64,000 nucleotides of DNA from Kluyveromyces lactis. Lineage: Eukaryota; Ascomycota; Saccharomycetes; Saccharomycetales; Saccharomycetaceae. The DNA lies in NCBI RefSeq assembly GCF_000002515.2, contig NC_006039.1:868001-932000 (forward strand). The letters run 5' to 3'. Every line of letters starts with the position of its first letter. Positions within the stretch are counted from its first letter, which is position 1. The notes beneath the pieces are model-generated. The model saw only the letters and a program-made list of their open reading frames with translations, did not search any database and was not told the origin of the DNA. A program made the translations under genes and the position numbers. Shown here one piece after another: positions 27,022 to 38,847 of the stretch.

Positions 27022-29010
27022 ATGTTTGAATTGAATTATGGAGCCGTTCCTACGTCCCGGACAGATTGCTTAGCTAGAGTTCTCGATTGTGGAGATGATA
27101 ACCGTGGATCGATAAGTGCCATTTGTGAGCCGGACTTGACAATTGACGGGAATTCAAGCCTAGCAAGCAGTGAGAATTATACCAATTGTAAAATCTGTGG
27201 AGGGTTTGCGAATTTTTTATGTTCAAGAGATTCACGAGCTGGGTGGTTTTGTTCTTTTTGTAATGCTTATAATGAACTAGGGAATATTCCATTATCATCG
27301 TCATACCTAAAACATTTAGGAACTGCTGCTGTGCCTACGCATTCCAAGTTCGCCATAATCATCGATCTTAATTGTGAATTTGAGGAAAATCTAGACGCGT
27401 TGAAGATGTTACAATTTGGTTCTGTCCAGTCATTGGCCCTGATCACGATTGAAGATGGGTCTGTCACTATTCATACTGACGGGTCACACATTACCGTAGA
27501 TGCAGAATCTAGTAGTTGTATCAGCCATCTTAAGAAGCTTGACACAGAATGGTTCATTGCAAAGTATGGGCTTTTAGTGAGGAAGATTTGGACGGACCAA
27601 ATATCTTTCGGTGCTAAACTCGCGGAACTTCTATGTCAACGGACTAGGTCAAAAAAAAGATGTAGAAGAAACACTGCACTCGCTATTTTTCTAGCACAAT
27701 GTCTAAACCCATCACAATCCATTGCATTTGTTTTCGGACCCTGTACAGTAGCACCAGGTAAGGTTATCTCAATGGACCGAAAAAATCATATCAGGCAGCA
27801 TAGAAATATAGAGGAAGACAAGGATGTGAAATATTGGAAACCTTCTAGAGAATTTTACAATAAAATGAGTAAGTCCTTAAAGTTTGCTCCATGCACGGTA
27901 TTCGTCGCATCCATGGATCAGGTCGGAATATGGGAGATGAGATCCTGTTTGAACAACTTTATTCAATACGAATCCTTCAATGATAGAAATTTCATATATG
28001 ATTGGCAGGCGTATATTCAAGGGAAAGGATGTTATGAAATAACCAGAATTGTTATCAAAACTTCTAACAAGCTATTACTGAATGGGATCTTTGGTCCAGT
28101 CTCATCCTTGAAAGACAAGGACACACATGTATCTGACACTCCAAAGGGCTTTGGAGGGTCTGGAACCTTCCGTTACAAAGGGCCAAGTAGTAATCTACCA
28201 TCAATTTTGATAAGTTTATCTGTTGATACATCTCGCAGCGCTGCTGAAGCCTTGCAAGAAATGCCAGATAAATTTTCCTTTCAAATGGAATGCTACTATA
28301 AACACTTGAATCAAGAATACGTTTCTGTAGAAACGAAATTTATTCCCAGTACAACCTTACCAGGTGAACATCTTTTAACCCAAAATTTCCACTGGGATAT
28401 AATGGCTGGATCCATAATGAAAAAAATATCTTTCGCTGTCTTGTTTCAAGGCAAGTTTTATGATTACGATCTAAGGTGGTGGACGTTAGAAATAGTAAAA
28501 CTTCTTAAATCATTGAATGCCATCGATGTTCCTGGCATTAAATCCTTACAAGAAGTAACGTACTTTATGCAAAGATCAACTCTCTTAAGGAAGAGAAATA
28601 CATCGCCTGACGAGTGGATCGTCTACCATTGGACAATTCTGAATTCCCCTTTAAGTCATATATTCAAGATGGTTAGACCCCAAGTGTATTCGACCACAGG
28701 GCTTATTCAAAATACAACTGACATCCTTAATTATGCCGAACCTTTATTGGTAGATGGTGGTAACGTCCTTGTGGTACGAGATACTTCAGTAGGAGATAGC
28801 AGAGTTGACAGTTTGAAGGCAGCTGCTGATACCATATACCACGATGGAAGTCGATTTCCAAAGCCTTGGTATCGAGAAACCAAGCCAGGTGCTAGTCAGG
28901 ATAGATTTGTAATTGCACGACTAGGCTTAACTGCAGAACATTCTTTGCATTCTGATGACCTCACGCTTGATAAATACATGGCACTGTTTAAATCAAAAAG
29001 TACTGCATGA
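27022..29010 (+). CDS. NEL1: Nel1, Sec23-related GTPase-activating protein
   Basis: 662 residues, shorter than Sec23 (768) and close to S. cerevisiae Nel1 (YHR035W). The zinc finger C56-x2-C59-x17-C77-x2-C80 and the following trunk-like domain match the Sec23 plan. Near the C-terminus GASQDRFVIARL aligns with the Sec23 segment that carries the Sar1-GAP arginine, so Arg628 is the likely arginine finger. The rest is divergent from Sec23. Known work in S. cerevisiae says Nel1 stimulates Sar1 GTPase but does not enter COPII coats. Its place beside BRL1-type and PIH1-type neighbours from chromosome VIII supports NEL1 rather than SEC23. Confidence 0.88.
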   Translation: MFELNYGAVPTSRTDCLARVLDCGDDNRGSISAICEPDLTIDGNSSLASSENYTNCKICGGFANFLCSRDSRAGWFCSFCNAYNELGNIPLSSSYLKHLGTAAVPTHSKFAIIIDLNCEFEENLDALKMLQFGSVQSLALITIEDGSVTIHTDGSHITVDAESSSCISHLKKLDTEWFIAKYGLLVRKIWTDQISFGAKLAELLCQRTRSKKRCRRNTALAIFLAQCLNPSQSIAFVFGPCTVAPGKVISMDRKNHIRQHRNIEEDKDVKYWKPSREFYNKMSKSLKFAPCTVFVASMDQVGIWEMRSCLNNFIQYESFNDRNFIYDWQAYIQGKGCYEITRIVIKTSNKLLLNGIFGPVSSLKDKDTHVSDTPKGFGGSGTFRYKGPSSNLPSILISLSVDTSRSAAEALQEMPDKFSFQMECYYKHLNQEYVSVETKFIPSTTLPGEHLLTQNFHWDIMAGSIMKKISFAVLFQGKFYDYDLRWWTLEIVKLLKSLNAIDVPGIKSLQEVTYFMQRSTLLRKRNTSPDEWIVYHWTILNSPLSHIFKMVRPQVYSTTGLIQNTTDILNYAEPLLVDGGNVLVVRDTSVGDSRVDSLKAAADTIYHDGSRFPKPWYRETKPGASQDRFVIARLGLTAEHSLHSDDLTLDKYMALFKSKSTA

Positions 29011-29355
29011 AAAGTATGTAATCATTCATTTTACCTCTCAACAGATATCATGAACTCTATATATATATAACCAAAACCAAAAGGTTAGAATAGTTCCCCA
29101 TTTACTGTCGCAACCTTCGAATCTATCGCTCCCCCTTTGAATAACAATTGTATGGCAGGAAAAGATACTATGTACGTATTCCTTGGTTTCTCCATCTGTC
29201 GCTTTTCAAAAATGACATATTTCATTTTTTAAAAGATACTATATAATTAAATCTAACCATTCTTTCCGAATAGCACATTAAAAGCCAGAGTCCAGAGGAA
29301 AAGAAAGAGAAACTGCAAGCGCGAGCCATTGGGTCGTTTCATTAGGGAAAGAAAG
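29011..29355. other. intergenic region, NEL1 to HDA2
   Basis: 345 bp. It holds the NEL1 terminator (TA-repeat near 29058) and the HDA2 promoter. A TTTCCGAA at 29263 prompted a centromere check, but no paired CDEI or AT-rich CDEII is present. Confidence 0.5.
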
Positions 29356-31260
29356 ATGAACTCCACTTCCAACCGGACTCAGGTATTTTATATACCTGTT
29401 GGCCTAACTCAAGTTCAGAAAGATTTGTTGGAAATTTTAATCTCGATACATGCAGAGTCGTTTGTCTCATGTGTAGATAAACGTCTACTGCCAGAACTAC
29501 AATCTAAATTAGAAAAAAAAGGGACAAATCTCAAAAGAGACTTGAGTATGACTGCATTAACAGATGTTCAGTTAACTGAATGGTTCTTCGAAAATATAAG
29601 AGCTGTCTCGAATCACCCTTGCCTGTTAGTTGAGCATTATATGCCTAGACAGTTTTTGTTAATGGAACCAACTGAAAGGTTGATATACACCAGCGATAAA
29701 TTTGGCAAGTTAAATCTAATGGTTGATCTTTTATTGAATCGTAAGGACAAATCGAGGCCATTGCAAGTTGCTATCATTTCACATTCTGTGAAAGAATTGG
29801 ATTTGATTGAAGGCGTCATGTTGGGAAAAGTTGCAAAGTTGAAGAGGTTATCTGGAACTTCTTTGTTTGACGAAAAACATGAATATGACGATCAAACTTC
29901 TGGTTCAAGAACAACCAATGGTGAAAATTCATCAAGTTCTGGTAGCGTAGCTCCTGAGCAAATCGGAAAATCGAAAGATGAATACAACTACTCTAAGTCA
30001 AGACGTAAGAATAACATATCTCAACTTGACTGGTTGTTTTTGGCAACAACCACACATTTGACACACTCTGAAGATTTACTTTCTAGGTACAATCTGGATC
30101 TTATCATCAGTTTTGATCCAATGCTGGACGAATCGTTACCATCGATATTCAAAGTCAGGAAAAATGGCAGAAAAACTCCTCTGTTTAAGCTATTGGTCCA
30201 AGATTCTCCGGATCACTATTTGTTATCCAAAAAGAAGCCAACTACTACTTCCGAAAAGCTAATTTTGGATTCCATTGTTCATTTTCTAAAGTATCGTGCC
30301 GATATCAAAGATCTTATTTCTTTACAACAATATGAAAATATTATTGACTCATTGATCAAAGAGACGGACCCTGGTGAATTTCTCCCAAGTGTAAATCCAG
30401 GAAGTTCGAGAAATAATGATGATTTGATTCCTTTTCTAACTAACCCAATGGAATTGATGCCTCTAACTTACGGAAAATATGAATTAAGGCTACAATCAGG
30501 ACCAATGGACATTAAAAATTATCAGTATATTTTAAAAACACTCACGGCAGAACGACTCAAACAATGCCATGTAGAATATGAAGAGCGTGAAAAACTAGTC
30601 CTCAAGACCAGATTGAAAGAAACTAAAAGGTTAAATGACTTTGATGATTTGAAGGTGAATATCGGACAACATTTCAAAAAACTCAAAGAAAATGAAACCA
30701 AAATCAACGACTCTGAAAAACGCGTTGAAAGAACAAGATCTGAGTTGGAAGTTTTAGAAGAACGTCTAAAGAGCTTGGTTGAACGCAAATCCGAGCTTGT
30801 AAGGCTCTTAACTCTCGAAGATATTGCAAAAGAAATTGAAAATCAGAAGCAACAACATACCAAGCTATCAGATGAAGTTTCTTCCTTCAAGAAGAGTAAC
30901 GATGAAGAGTCCTTTAAGAATGACGATTTGAGATCTAGCTACCAACAAAAATCGTCTGAGGCTGCTTCAGAAGTGCTAAAGACTTCAGCTCTGAAAGCTG
31001 AGAAAGAGGAGTTGGAACGCCAATTGAATGGACCTTTCACCAAGTGGGAACTTATTATATTGCAAGAAAAAGAAGCACAACTCAAATCTTCCTTACGCAA
31101 AATGGTACAGCAGTCTCAATTCCTAATACAATACATGAACCGAATACAAGGCCAATACAACATTGAAAACGAACCTGCAAAAAAATCATCTCCGGCAACG
31201 AACAACTCGTCAAGGTACACTACAAGAACTACCAGGGCTACTTCTCCTACGTACACATAA
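29356..31260 (+). CDS. HDA2: Hda2, Hda1 histone deacetylase complex subunit
   Basis: 634 residues from the ATG at 29356, which is preceded by nine open codons without an ATG. The N-terminal half is a globular domain starting with FYIPVGLTQVQKDLLEIL, with a helicase-like Rossmann region (PLQVAIISHSVKELDLIEG; LDWLFLATTTHLTHSEDLLSRYNLDLIISFDP) that lacks ATPase motifs. From about residue 400 the protein is a long coiled coil rich in Glu, Lys and Leu. S. cerevisiae Hda2 (YDR295C, 674 residues) has this architecture and pairs with Hda3 to activate Hda1. DPL1 follows, as in S. cerevisiae. Confidence 0.92.
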   Translation: MNSTSNRTQVFYIPVGLTQVQKDLLEILISIHAESFVSCVDKRLLPELQSKLEKKGTNLKRDLSMTALTDVQLTEWFFENIRAVSNHPCLLVEHYMPRQFLLMEPTERLIYTSDKFGKLNLMVDLLLNRKDKSRPLQVAIISHSVKELDLIEGVMLGKVAKLKRLSGTSLFDEKHEYDDQTSGSRTTNGENSSSSGSVAPEQIGKSKDEYNYSKSRRKNNISQLDWLFLATTTHLTHSEDLLSRYNLDLIISFDPMLDESLPSIFKVRKNGRKTPLFKLLVQDSPDHYLLSKKKPTTTSEKLILDSIVHFLKYRADIKDLISLQQYENIIDSLIKETDPGEFLPSVNPGSSRNNDDLIPFLTNPMELMPLTYGKYELRLQSGPMDIKNYQYILKTLTAERLKQCHVEYEEREKLVLKTRLKETKRLNDFDDLKVNIGQHFKKLKENETKINDSEKRVERTRSELEVLEERLKSLVERKSELVRLLTLEDIAKEIENQKQQHTKLSDEVSSFKKSNDEESFKNDDLRSSYQQKSSEAASEVLKTSALKAEKEELERQLNGPFTKWELIILQEKEAQLKSSLRKMVQQSQFLIQYMNRIQGQYNIENEPAKKSSPATNNSSRYTTRTTRATSPTYT

Positions 31261-31783
31261 GTATTACTCCTTCTAGGATACATCCAGACCAAACCATCTC
31301 TCAACTACTGCATGCAATATACTGATATCTGAAAGCCTGTCAGATTCTGGTAAACACAAGCTTGCTTGCAAAATTGTAACACTAGCGCAATTACTCCTCT
31401 ATATAGACCAGTTTGTATTATGTGAGTCAATAGTGACTTGTTCATTCTAATTTCGACATGACCACCCTAACTGCGGCAGTAACGGATCGGCATAACCATA
31501 TTCAGTTGAAACTGGAACATAGAATTTGAGCTTTTTTTTTCGTACTTTTCGGATTTTAAAGACCTTTACTGATTCGTCTGGTATTTTGCATATAGGGTAG
31601 AAAATAAGAACTTTTAGTAGATTTTATGTCTTGCTCTCAAATTGAAAGCAGAAACTAAGGGTATACAGTTCTTTTTTTTTTCTTACCATTGCGTTGTATT
31701 GAGCTGACTCCCACAAAATAATAACACTTTAATCTTGGCTACTGTTAAACTCTGAACTTGATTTTGATACAAGTTTTCTGATA
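31261..31783. other. intergenic region, HDA2 to DPL1
   Basis: 523 bp. TGAGTCA at 31423-31429 and TGACTC at 31705-31710 are Gcn4-type sites about 355 and 75 bp before the DPL1 ATG. T-runs lie near 31515 and 31670. No gene seen. Confidence 0.45.
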
Positions 31784-33532
31784 ATGGGAAAGATGAGTTT
31801 CATTGAAGGATTGCAGAAGCGCTTTTTTTTAGGATATTCATACAAATACAACACGTTCGAACTTGATCCTATTATACTGGCAACTTCTATCAAGGTGGCA
31901 GTTTTAGATTATTTTCGGAATACGCCTTGGTATTGGATCATCAGAGACGCCGTCTTTTACCATCTGCTTTTTAACGTTTTGTCCCGGATTATTTTGTACA
32001 TAAGGGGGTATGGGCTTCTGACATCAATTTCTAAATTATTCCATTATGCCAGTAGACGTTTATTTGAGGTTCTATTGAGCTTACCAATGGTAAGAGGTTC
32101 TGTCGATAAAGAGGTTTCTAAAGTCTTAGCCACAATAGAGAAAGATATGATAAAAAACGATGCGAATTTAAAGGATTTCCCTGAACTACCAAGAACAGGA
32201 TTAAGTGAAGCTGATGTATTGAAAGAACTAGATAAACTCAATTCTGTTTTGAAGCATTCTGATTGGGAAAATGGTAAAGTATCTGGTGCAGTGTATCATG
32301 GTGGGGATGATTTGATTGATTTACAATCCAAAGCGTTTAAAAAGTTTTGTGTGGCGAACCAGTTGCATCCAGATGTCTTTCCTGGTGTGCGTAAAATGGA
32401 AGCAGAGGTAGTGTCCATGGTTTTGAACTTATTTAATGCTCCACCGACTGGTTGTGGTACTACAACAAGTGGTGGTACGGAGTCGTTGTTATTGGCTTGT
32501 GTAAGCGCAAAAATGCTTGGATTGCGCTACAAGGGAATTACCGAACCCGAAATAATCATCCCGAAGACAGCACATGCAGGTTTTGACAAAGCGGGATATT
32601 ACTTTGGCATAAAGATCCATCATGTTGATTTGGATCCTGTGACATTCCAAGCTGATGTTAAGCAGATGAGAAAACTTATCAATAGAAATACTGTTATGTT
32701 GGCTGGCTCTGCTCCAAACTTCCCTCACGGGATCATTGACGATATCGTTTCGATCGGTAAACTTGGTGAAACTTACAAAATTCCTGTTCATGTTGACTGT
32801 TGTTTGGGATCATTCATTGTTGCGTTCATGTCCAAGGCCGGATTTAACGATGTACCATTGTTTGACTTCAGAGTTCCCGGTGTCACCTCTATTTCATGTG
32901 ATACACACAAATATGGCTTTGCACCAAAAGGCTCTAGCGTTATCATGTACCGCAACCCTGAATTGAGGAAACAACAGTATTATGTCAGTACCGAGTGGAC
33001 AGGAGGTTTGTATGGATCGCCAACGCTTGCGGGAAGTAGACCGGGTGCCTTGGTTGTCGGTTGTTGGGCAACTATGGTACATGTGGGAGCAGATGGATAC
33101 ATTAATTCATGTAAAGACATCGTCGGAAAGGCTCGTGAGTTGAAAGAATTCATTCAAAAGGAAATTCCAGAGCTTCAAATTTTAGGCGATCCATTATGTT
33201 CTGTGATATCATTCACGTCCAACAAAATTGATATCTACGAACTTTCAGACACATTGTCTAAGTCTGGATGGCACTTAAGTGCATTGCAGAACCCATCTTC
33301 TATCCATCTTGCACTCACAAAGCTATCCCTAAAATCGGTTGATGAATTGAAGCACTTGTTGAAGAGCACCGTTGACAAAATGAAACAATCACCTGATGCC
33401 AAACCTTCTTCTGATGGTACGAGCGCTCTTTATGGTGTAGCAGGAAGTGTGAAAACCGTTGGTGTGGCTGACCGTTTGATTGAAGGTTTCTTAGATAGTT
33501 TGTACAAACTTGAGCCAGAACACGCTACTTAA
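31784..33532 (+). CDS. DPL1: Dpl1, dihydrosphingosine-1-phosphate lyase
   Basis: 582 residues against 589 in S. cerevisiae. An N-terminal membrane segment (about residues 45-75) precedes a group II decarboxylase-type PLP domain. Key blocks are GCGTTTSGGTESLLLAC and PHGIIDDIVSIG, and the PLP lysine lies in SCDTHKYGF (Lys376). The enzyme splits long-chain base phosphates into an aldehyde and phosphoethanolamine on the ER membrane, the exit step of sphingolipid catabolism. HDA2 upstream matches S. cerevisiae order. BRL1, from the chromosome VIII series, follows. Confidence 0.96.
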   Translation: MGKMSFIEGLQKRFFLGYSYKYNTFELDPIILATSIKVAVLDYFRNTPWYWIIRDAVFYHLLFNVLSRIILYIRGYGLLTSISKLFHYASRRLFEVLLSLPMVRGSVDKEVSKVLATIEKDMIKNDANLKDFPELPRTGLSEADVLKELDKLNSVLKHSDWENGKVSGAVYHGGDDLIDLQSKAFKKFCVANQLHPDVFPGVRKMEAEVVSMVLNLFNAPPTGCGTTTSGGTESLLLACVSAKMLGLRYKGITEPEIIIPKTAHAGFDKAGYYFGIKIHHVDLDPVTFQADVKQMRKLINRNTVMLAGSAPNFPHGIIDDIVSIGKLGETYKIPVHVDCCLGSFIVAFMSKAGFNDVPLFDFRVPGVTSISCDTHKYGFAPKGSSVIMYRNPELRKQQYYVSTEWTGGLYGSPTLAGSRPGALVVGCWATMVHVGADGYINSCKDIVGKARELKEFIQKEIPELQILGDPLCSVISFTSNKIDIYELSDTLSKSGWHLSALQNPSSIHLALTKLSLKSVDELKHLLKSTVDKMKQSPDAKPSSDGTSALYGVAGSVKTVGVADRLIEGFLDSLYKLEPEHAT

Positions 33533-33895
33533 GAAATATCTTATGCCCTATGAAGAAAGAAAACACTAAGATCTATTTAACGAGTATATAGGAAATTCAT
33601 GTAATTATCAACAGCAATTATTCACATTGTCTATGCTATTTTTTGCTCGAGCTTTTCTCCCTCTATTTACGTGTGGTGGCTGGATCTATCGCGTTAACGC
33701 TGGCTAAAACTGTCAACACCGGAAATGATCTAAAATGAAAACAAGATACGAAGTAAAAAAAGAGATTTGATCTATATATATTTATGTAATTTGCAGATAT
33801 TTAACTATGAAGAAGTACGTGATATCGACACATACATACAGCTGATATTCATCTTCTTAAAGAAACTTAACCTCAACACTGGGCTAGATACTGAT
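33533..33895. other. intergenic region, DPL1 to BRL1
   Basis: 363 bp. Several short upstream ATG frames precede BRL1, including 33735-33770 and 33807-33845. A TTTGCAG near 33791-33796 resembles a splice acceptor, but no TACTAAC or donor accompanies it. Confidence 0.45.
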
Positions 33896-35242
33896 ATGGA
33901 GGAGTTCAATGCTCTTTCATTAACCTCTTCCTGCCAGGATGATACCCTGGAAGAGTCAGATTTGCTAGCAATGTCAAATTTATCGATATCCGAACGGAAA
34001 CCTATGCCAGAAGAGCTAATAAACAAATTCCTTCCATACACGCCACCATGTCCATCTCCATTGAGAGCTACTGTTAGCATTCCTAAAAGTGATCATGATG
34101 ATCTTATGGAAATAGATGAAATTTATGATATTGCTGGAAATGAAGACAAAAAGATACAAGGCACACAAAATGGAAAGATGAAGGATGGTGTTGGTGAGGA
34201 CTTGCTTGTCGAAGACACAGAAGATACATATTTAGACTCTAAGGGTGAGCAGACAGGGTTGATCAAGACGTTACTTTCTCCCACCAGTCTTGGAATTGCT
34301 CTGGCAACCAGAGACTTGGAAAACAAACCGGAACCATCCAATGATGAATCAGCAAATGCTGCTACTGAAATACCAGTAGAACCCATAAATAGTAAACTAG
34401 ACTCGACTGTCGGTTCTTCATCAACATCAACCAGTATACATGACCTGCCAAGCGTCAGTGAGGAGAAACTACACTCCCGATATCCAGATTCGCAAAAGCC
34501 ATGGCAGATTCAAGTCCAAAATCATCACTATTACTACATGGTTCCCGACAGAACGCCACAAAGCAACGAGTTTTACCACGAAACTTCCATGCCACAAACC
34601 TCGGAACATTTAGATCGAAAGGAGCTACCACTGCCCTGGTCTTCGGAATCAAATCCTGCATCGAAAGCATCTTATGCCTTCACAACATATCTACAGATGG
34701 CATTGAACATAATAACGGTAATGATTATTTGTTCTACAATCACAGCATTTGCAAAAGCAGTTCGTACAGATATCAAGTCTACATGGGAACACAGAAAACT
34801 GGAACTCGATTTTGAGTCTGCTAACTGTAAAGTGGAGTATCTTGCCAACCATTGTAATCAAGACGAAGTTGTTCCAGCTTTGCTTGAACAGTGCAATCAA
34901 TGGGGCAAGTGCATGAATCGTAACAATGATATTTATTTCAGAGCAAGGACTTCACTCGGAGCCAGATTGTTCGGTGAAATCATCAATTCTCTCATAGAAC
35001 CCTTGGGTTGGAAAGCATTGATTGTAATCCTACTTACTCTAGCCATATGGTGTTTTTCCTCGAACTTCCTCTTGGGATTCATGCGTGCGAAAAGCTACTA
35101 CGGTACACCAACACCACATACTCAGTTAACACATTCGTCACAACCATTGCAACCACTACGGCCCACAGAATCTATGAATAATATTACAAAAGGACCCCAT
35201 CCCAACTCGATGAAACAGTTAGAGCCACCGGCTGCCAGCTAA
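33896..35242 (+). CDS. BRL1: Brl1, nuclear envelope membrane protein for nuclear pore assembly
   Basis: 448 residues from the ATG at 33896 (MEEFNALSLTSS). The frame is open 43 codons upstream but has no ATG. The N-terminal 260 residues are acidic and disordered. Two membrane segments lie at about 265-285 and 373-394. Between them is the family cysteine pattern C311-x8-C320-x12-C333-x5-C339 of the perinuclear Brl1/Brr6 domain. S. cerevisiae Brl1 (YHR036W, 471 residues) and Brr6 act with Apq12 in inner nuclear membrane remodelling. PUT2 follows, as in S. cerevisiae, which favours BRL1 over BRR6. Confidence 0.92.
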   Translation: MEEFNALSLTSSCQDDTLEESDLLAMSNLSISERKPMPEELINKFLPYTPPCPSPLRATVSIPKSDHDDLMEIDEIYDIAGNEDKKIQGTQNGKMKDGVGEDLLVEDTEDTYLDSKGEQTGLIKTLLSPTSLGIALATRDLENKPEPSNDESANAATEIPVEPINSKLDSTVGSSSTSTSIHDLPSVSEEKLHSRYPDSQKPWQIQVQNHHYYYMVPDRTPQSNEFYHETSMPQTSEHLDRKELPLPWSSESNPASKASYAFTTYLQMALNIITVMIICSTITAFAKAVRTDIKSTWEHRKLELDFESANCKVEYLANHCNQDEVVPALLEQCNQWGKCMNRNNDIYFRARTSLGARLFGEIINSLIEPLGWKALIVILLTLAIWCFSSNFLLGFMRAKSYYGTPTPHTQLTHSSQPLQPLRPTESMNNITKGPHPNSMKQLEPPAAS

Positions 35243-35350
35243 CTGCTTGGAAAACCCTTTTGAGTCACATGACCTGCACTTTTCATGTAAATGATTATTT
35301 ATCGAATAATATCATTACCCGGTTTTAGATCTTTTCAGAGCAGCACCATA

Positions 35351-35377
35351 AGCACCATAGATTTTCACTGTGGTGCT
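35351..35377. repeat. hairpin, 10-bp stem and 7-nt loop, downstream of BRL1
   Basis: AGCACCATAG (35351-35360) can pair with CTGTGGTGCT (35368-35377) through one G-U wobble, around the loop ATTTTCA. The left arm is part of a direct repeat (GCACCATA at 35343 and 35352), so an alternative longer stem starting at CAGAG (35336) is also possible. It lies 109 bp after the BRL1 stop. Confidence 0.5.
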
Positions 35378-35461
35378 CTGTCGATTTCTGTGTAATTCAG
35401 TCCAAAAACACTGAAAAATCCAAAGGGGAGTTCGGAATTCGATTTCCTTCATTGTATCTCG

Positions 35462-35477
35462 CGGGACTGGCTTTCCG
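35462..35477. promoter_or_regulatory. CGG-N10-CCG site, candidate Put3 binding site for PUT2
   Basis: CGGGACTGGCTTTCCG has exactly ten bases between inverted CGG triplets, the spacing known for the Put3 zinc-cluster activator of proline utilisation. It stands about 410 bp before the PUT2 ATG, and PUT2 is a classical Put3 target in S. cerevisiae. Binding is inferred. Confidence 0.75.
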
Positions 35478-35872
35478 CCAAAGGATTTTTCTGCGACCTC
35501 TAACCTAATCTTTATCTCTTAGCGAAGTATCACGAAGAGAGTTCGTGTAAGATACTGGGAAATACAGTATATGGCCGATATGTAGGTGACTTGGGCGGAA
35601 AACTTTCGTGTTCTCCTTCCGTTACAATTCATTTGGATGAATCTTCATTGATATCTCCATGAATATATGTAATATGTTCATGTTGAACATTTCAGTCCAG
35701 TAATTTTGGTATGTATTTGAAAATTGCATGATTTCTATATAAGGGGATCAAACAAAGCTCCTTTAACAAGAAGATAAATAGTGAGGTCTAAAATATCATC
35801 ACATTACTATATTTGCTTCACTTCTTGGAATATTGAAAGAGTTGTATTAACGGTATCACAAGTATTCGCTAG

Positions 35873-37618
<1,746 letters not shown>

Positions 37619-38847
37619 GTATATCGACCTGCATGAACTTTAAATTCCCAATCTATATAAATGTACAAATACCTAAACTCTTCAAGAAATAAAGTCTTTT
37701 TTTAGCGAAACGGAGACAACCTTGGACATGTATACGACAGTCACGCTGTAAGTGCTACTTTCGATGGTGCATGCCCAAGATCTCTCAAGCAGCTTCATTG
37801 TATATGAGGATGCCTTGTCTTTCAAACAGGCACATGTCCGGGTGACATTACTTGTGAGGCTAAAAATACTCCATATATTATTACATGTAAAACAGTGTGG
37901 ATCCACCTCGTTTTAGATAGAATATAATAAATAATATGAAAAAACATGCTAATTAGTGACAATTTTTTAATATTCTACTTGCAATAGACTTGTTGAACTG
38001 ACGAACGATATCGTTCAACATAATGTTTCGTTGAGCTATGGACGGACTTTTCATACTTCTTGACTTTGGCGTCCAATCTAACTGACTTGTTCCGAATTTG
38101 ACTTTTTGCAAGTGGAGGGTAACAGAAAAGATTTTTTTTAGAAACTGCTAAAAGTGGAAATAGCTGATTTTATAAAATGAATTTTTGAAGAAGTTGAATT
38201 TAGAAGGAAGAAAAGATCAATTTAAGGAGTAAAGCCAAATTTGATCCCCCAAAACAGAACGGACCAACAGCTTCAAAGTCCTGCAAAGCTATCAATTATA
38301 GTTTATAGAGGGTTATTTTCTCTCTGCGAGTGTGTTTTTTTCTGTTTTCTTAGGATTATCTATCTTCGTTTTACTCGGGCTTGAATATTTCTTTCTAGTT
38401 CCCTTCTTTTTTTTTGGAGTTTTGCAATACCGTGTGATACAAGGTTTTCGAAAGCTTTGTCATCAGTGATATCATTTACTTGTGCTTTCACCAAACATTG
38501 TACGTTTTACAATTTGACTTATCCTCAAGTGAAATAGCTTCTCCCCTCCTTTTGAAATCTCTTTTTGTCATTCTGTCGATCTTCCCGTTTTATTGCTAAT
38601 TTGAAATTGGGACTTTTTATTTTCTTTGACGATATACATTATTGGCTTTTAGTTAAATTTTCCTTTGAACGGCTCAATCACTTATAGTTTTTGGCACTGA
38701 TTGATAGAACTACGTCTTGAATTTATTGGCGGAATCTTAGCGGATTATCTCGGAATCATAGTAACTATAGAATCTGTGACCTGGATACCAAAATATAATA
38801 TTTACAACAATATCAGTACTAAAGGGCAAAATTAACCTAAAGTTATT
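37619..38847. other. long intergenic region, PUT2 to SSD1
   Basis: 1229 bp, the longest gap in the window. It holds a 14-bp perfect palindrome GAACGATATCGTTC at 38003-38016 and, from about 38300 to 38660, a T-rich pyrimidine stretch with several T-runs that probably belongs to the SSD1 promoter or leader. A minus-strand frame at 37682-37906 is short and unlike any known protein. No RNA gene recognised. Confidence 0.5.

Noticed and set aside
29260-29275. TTTCCGAA as a possible CDEIII core
   Set aside because: No CACGTG at the expected distance in a 345-bp gap between two genes.
33740-33896. Possible intron or upstream exon of BRL1 ending at TTTGCAG
   Set aside because: No TACTAAC-like branch point and no GTATGT-type donor upstream. 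The ATG at 33896 gives a family-like start.
37682-37906. Minus-strand frame of 74 codons in the PUT2/SSD1 gap
   Set aside because: Has no recognisable domain and no conserved counterpart at this locus that I know.
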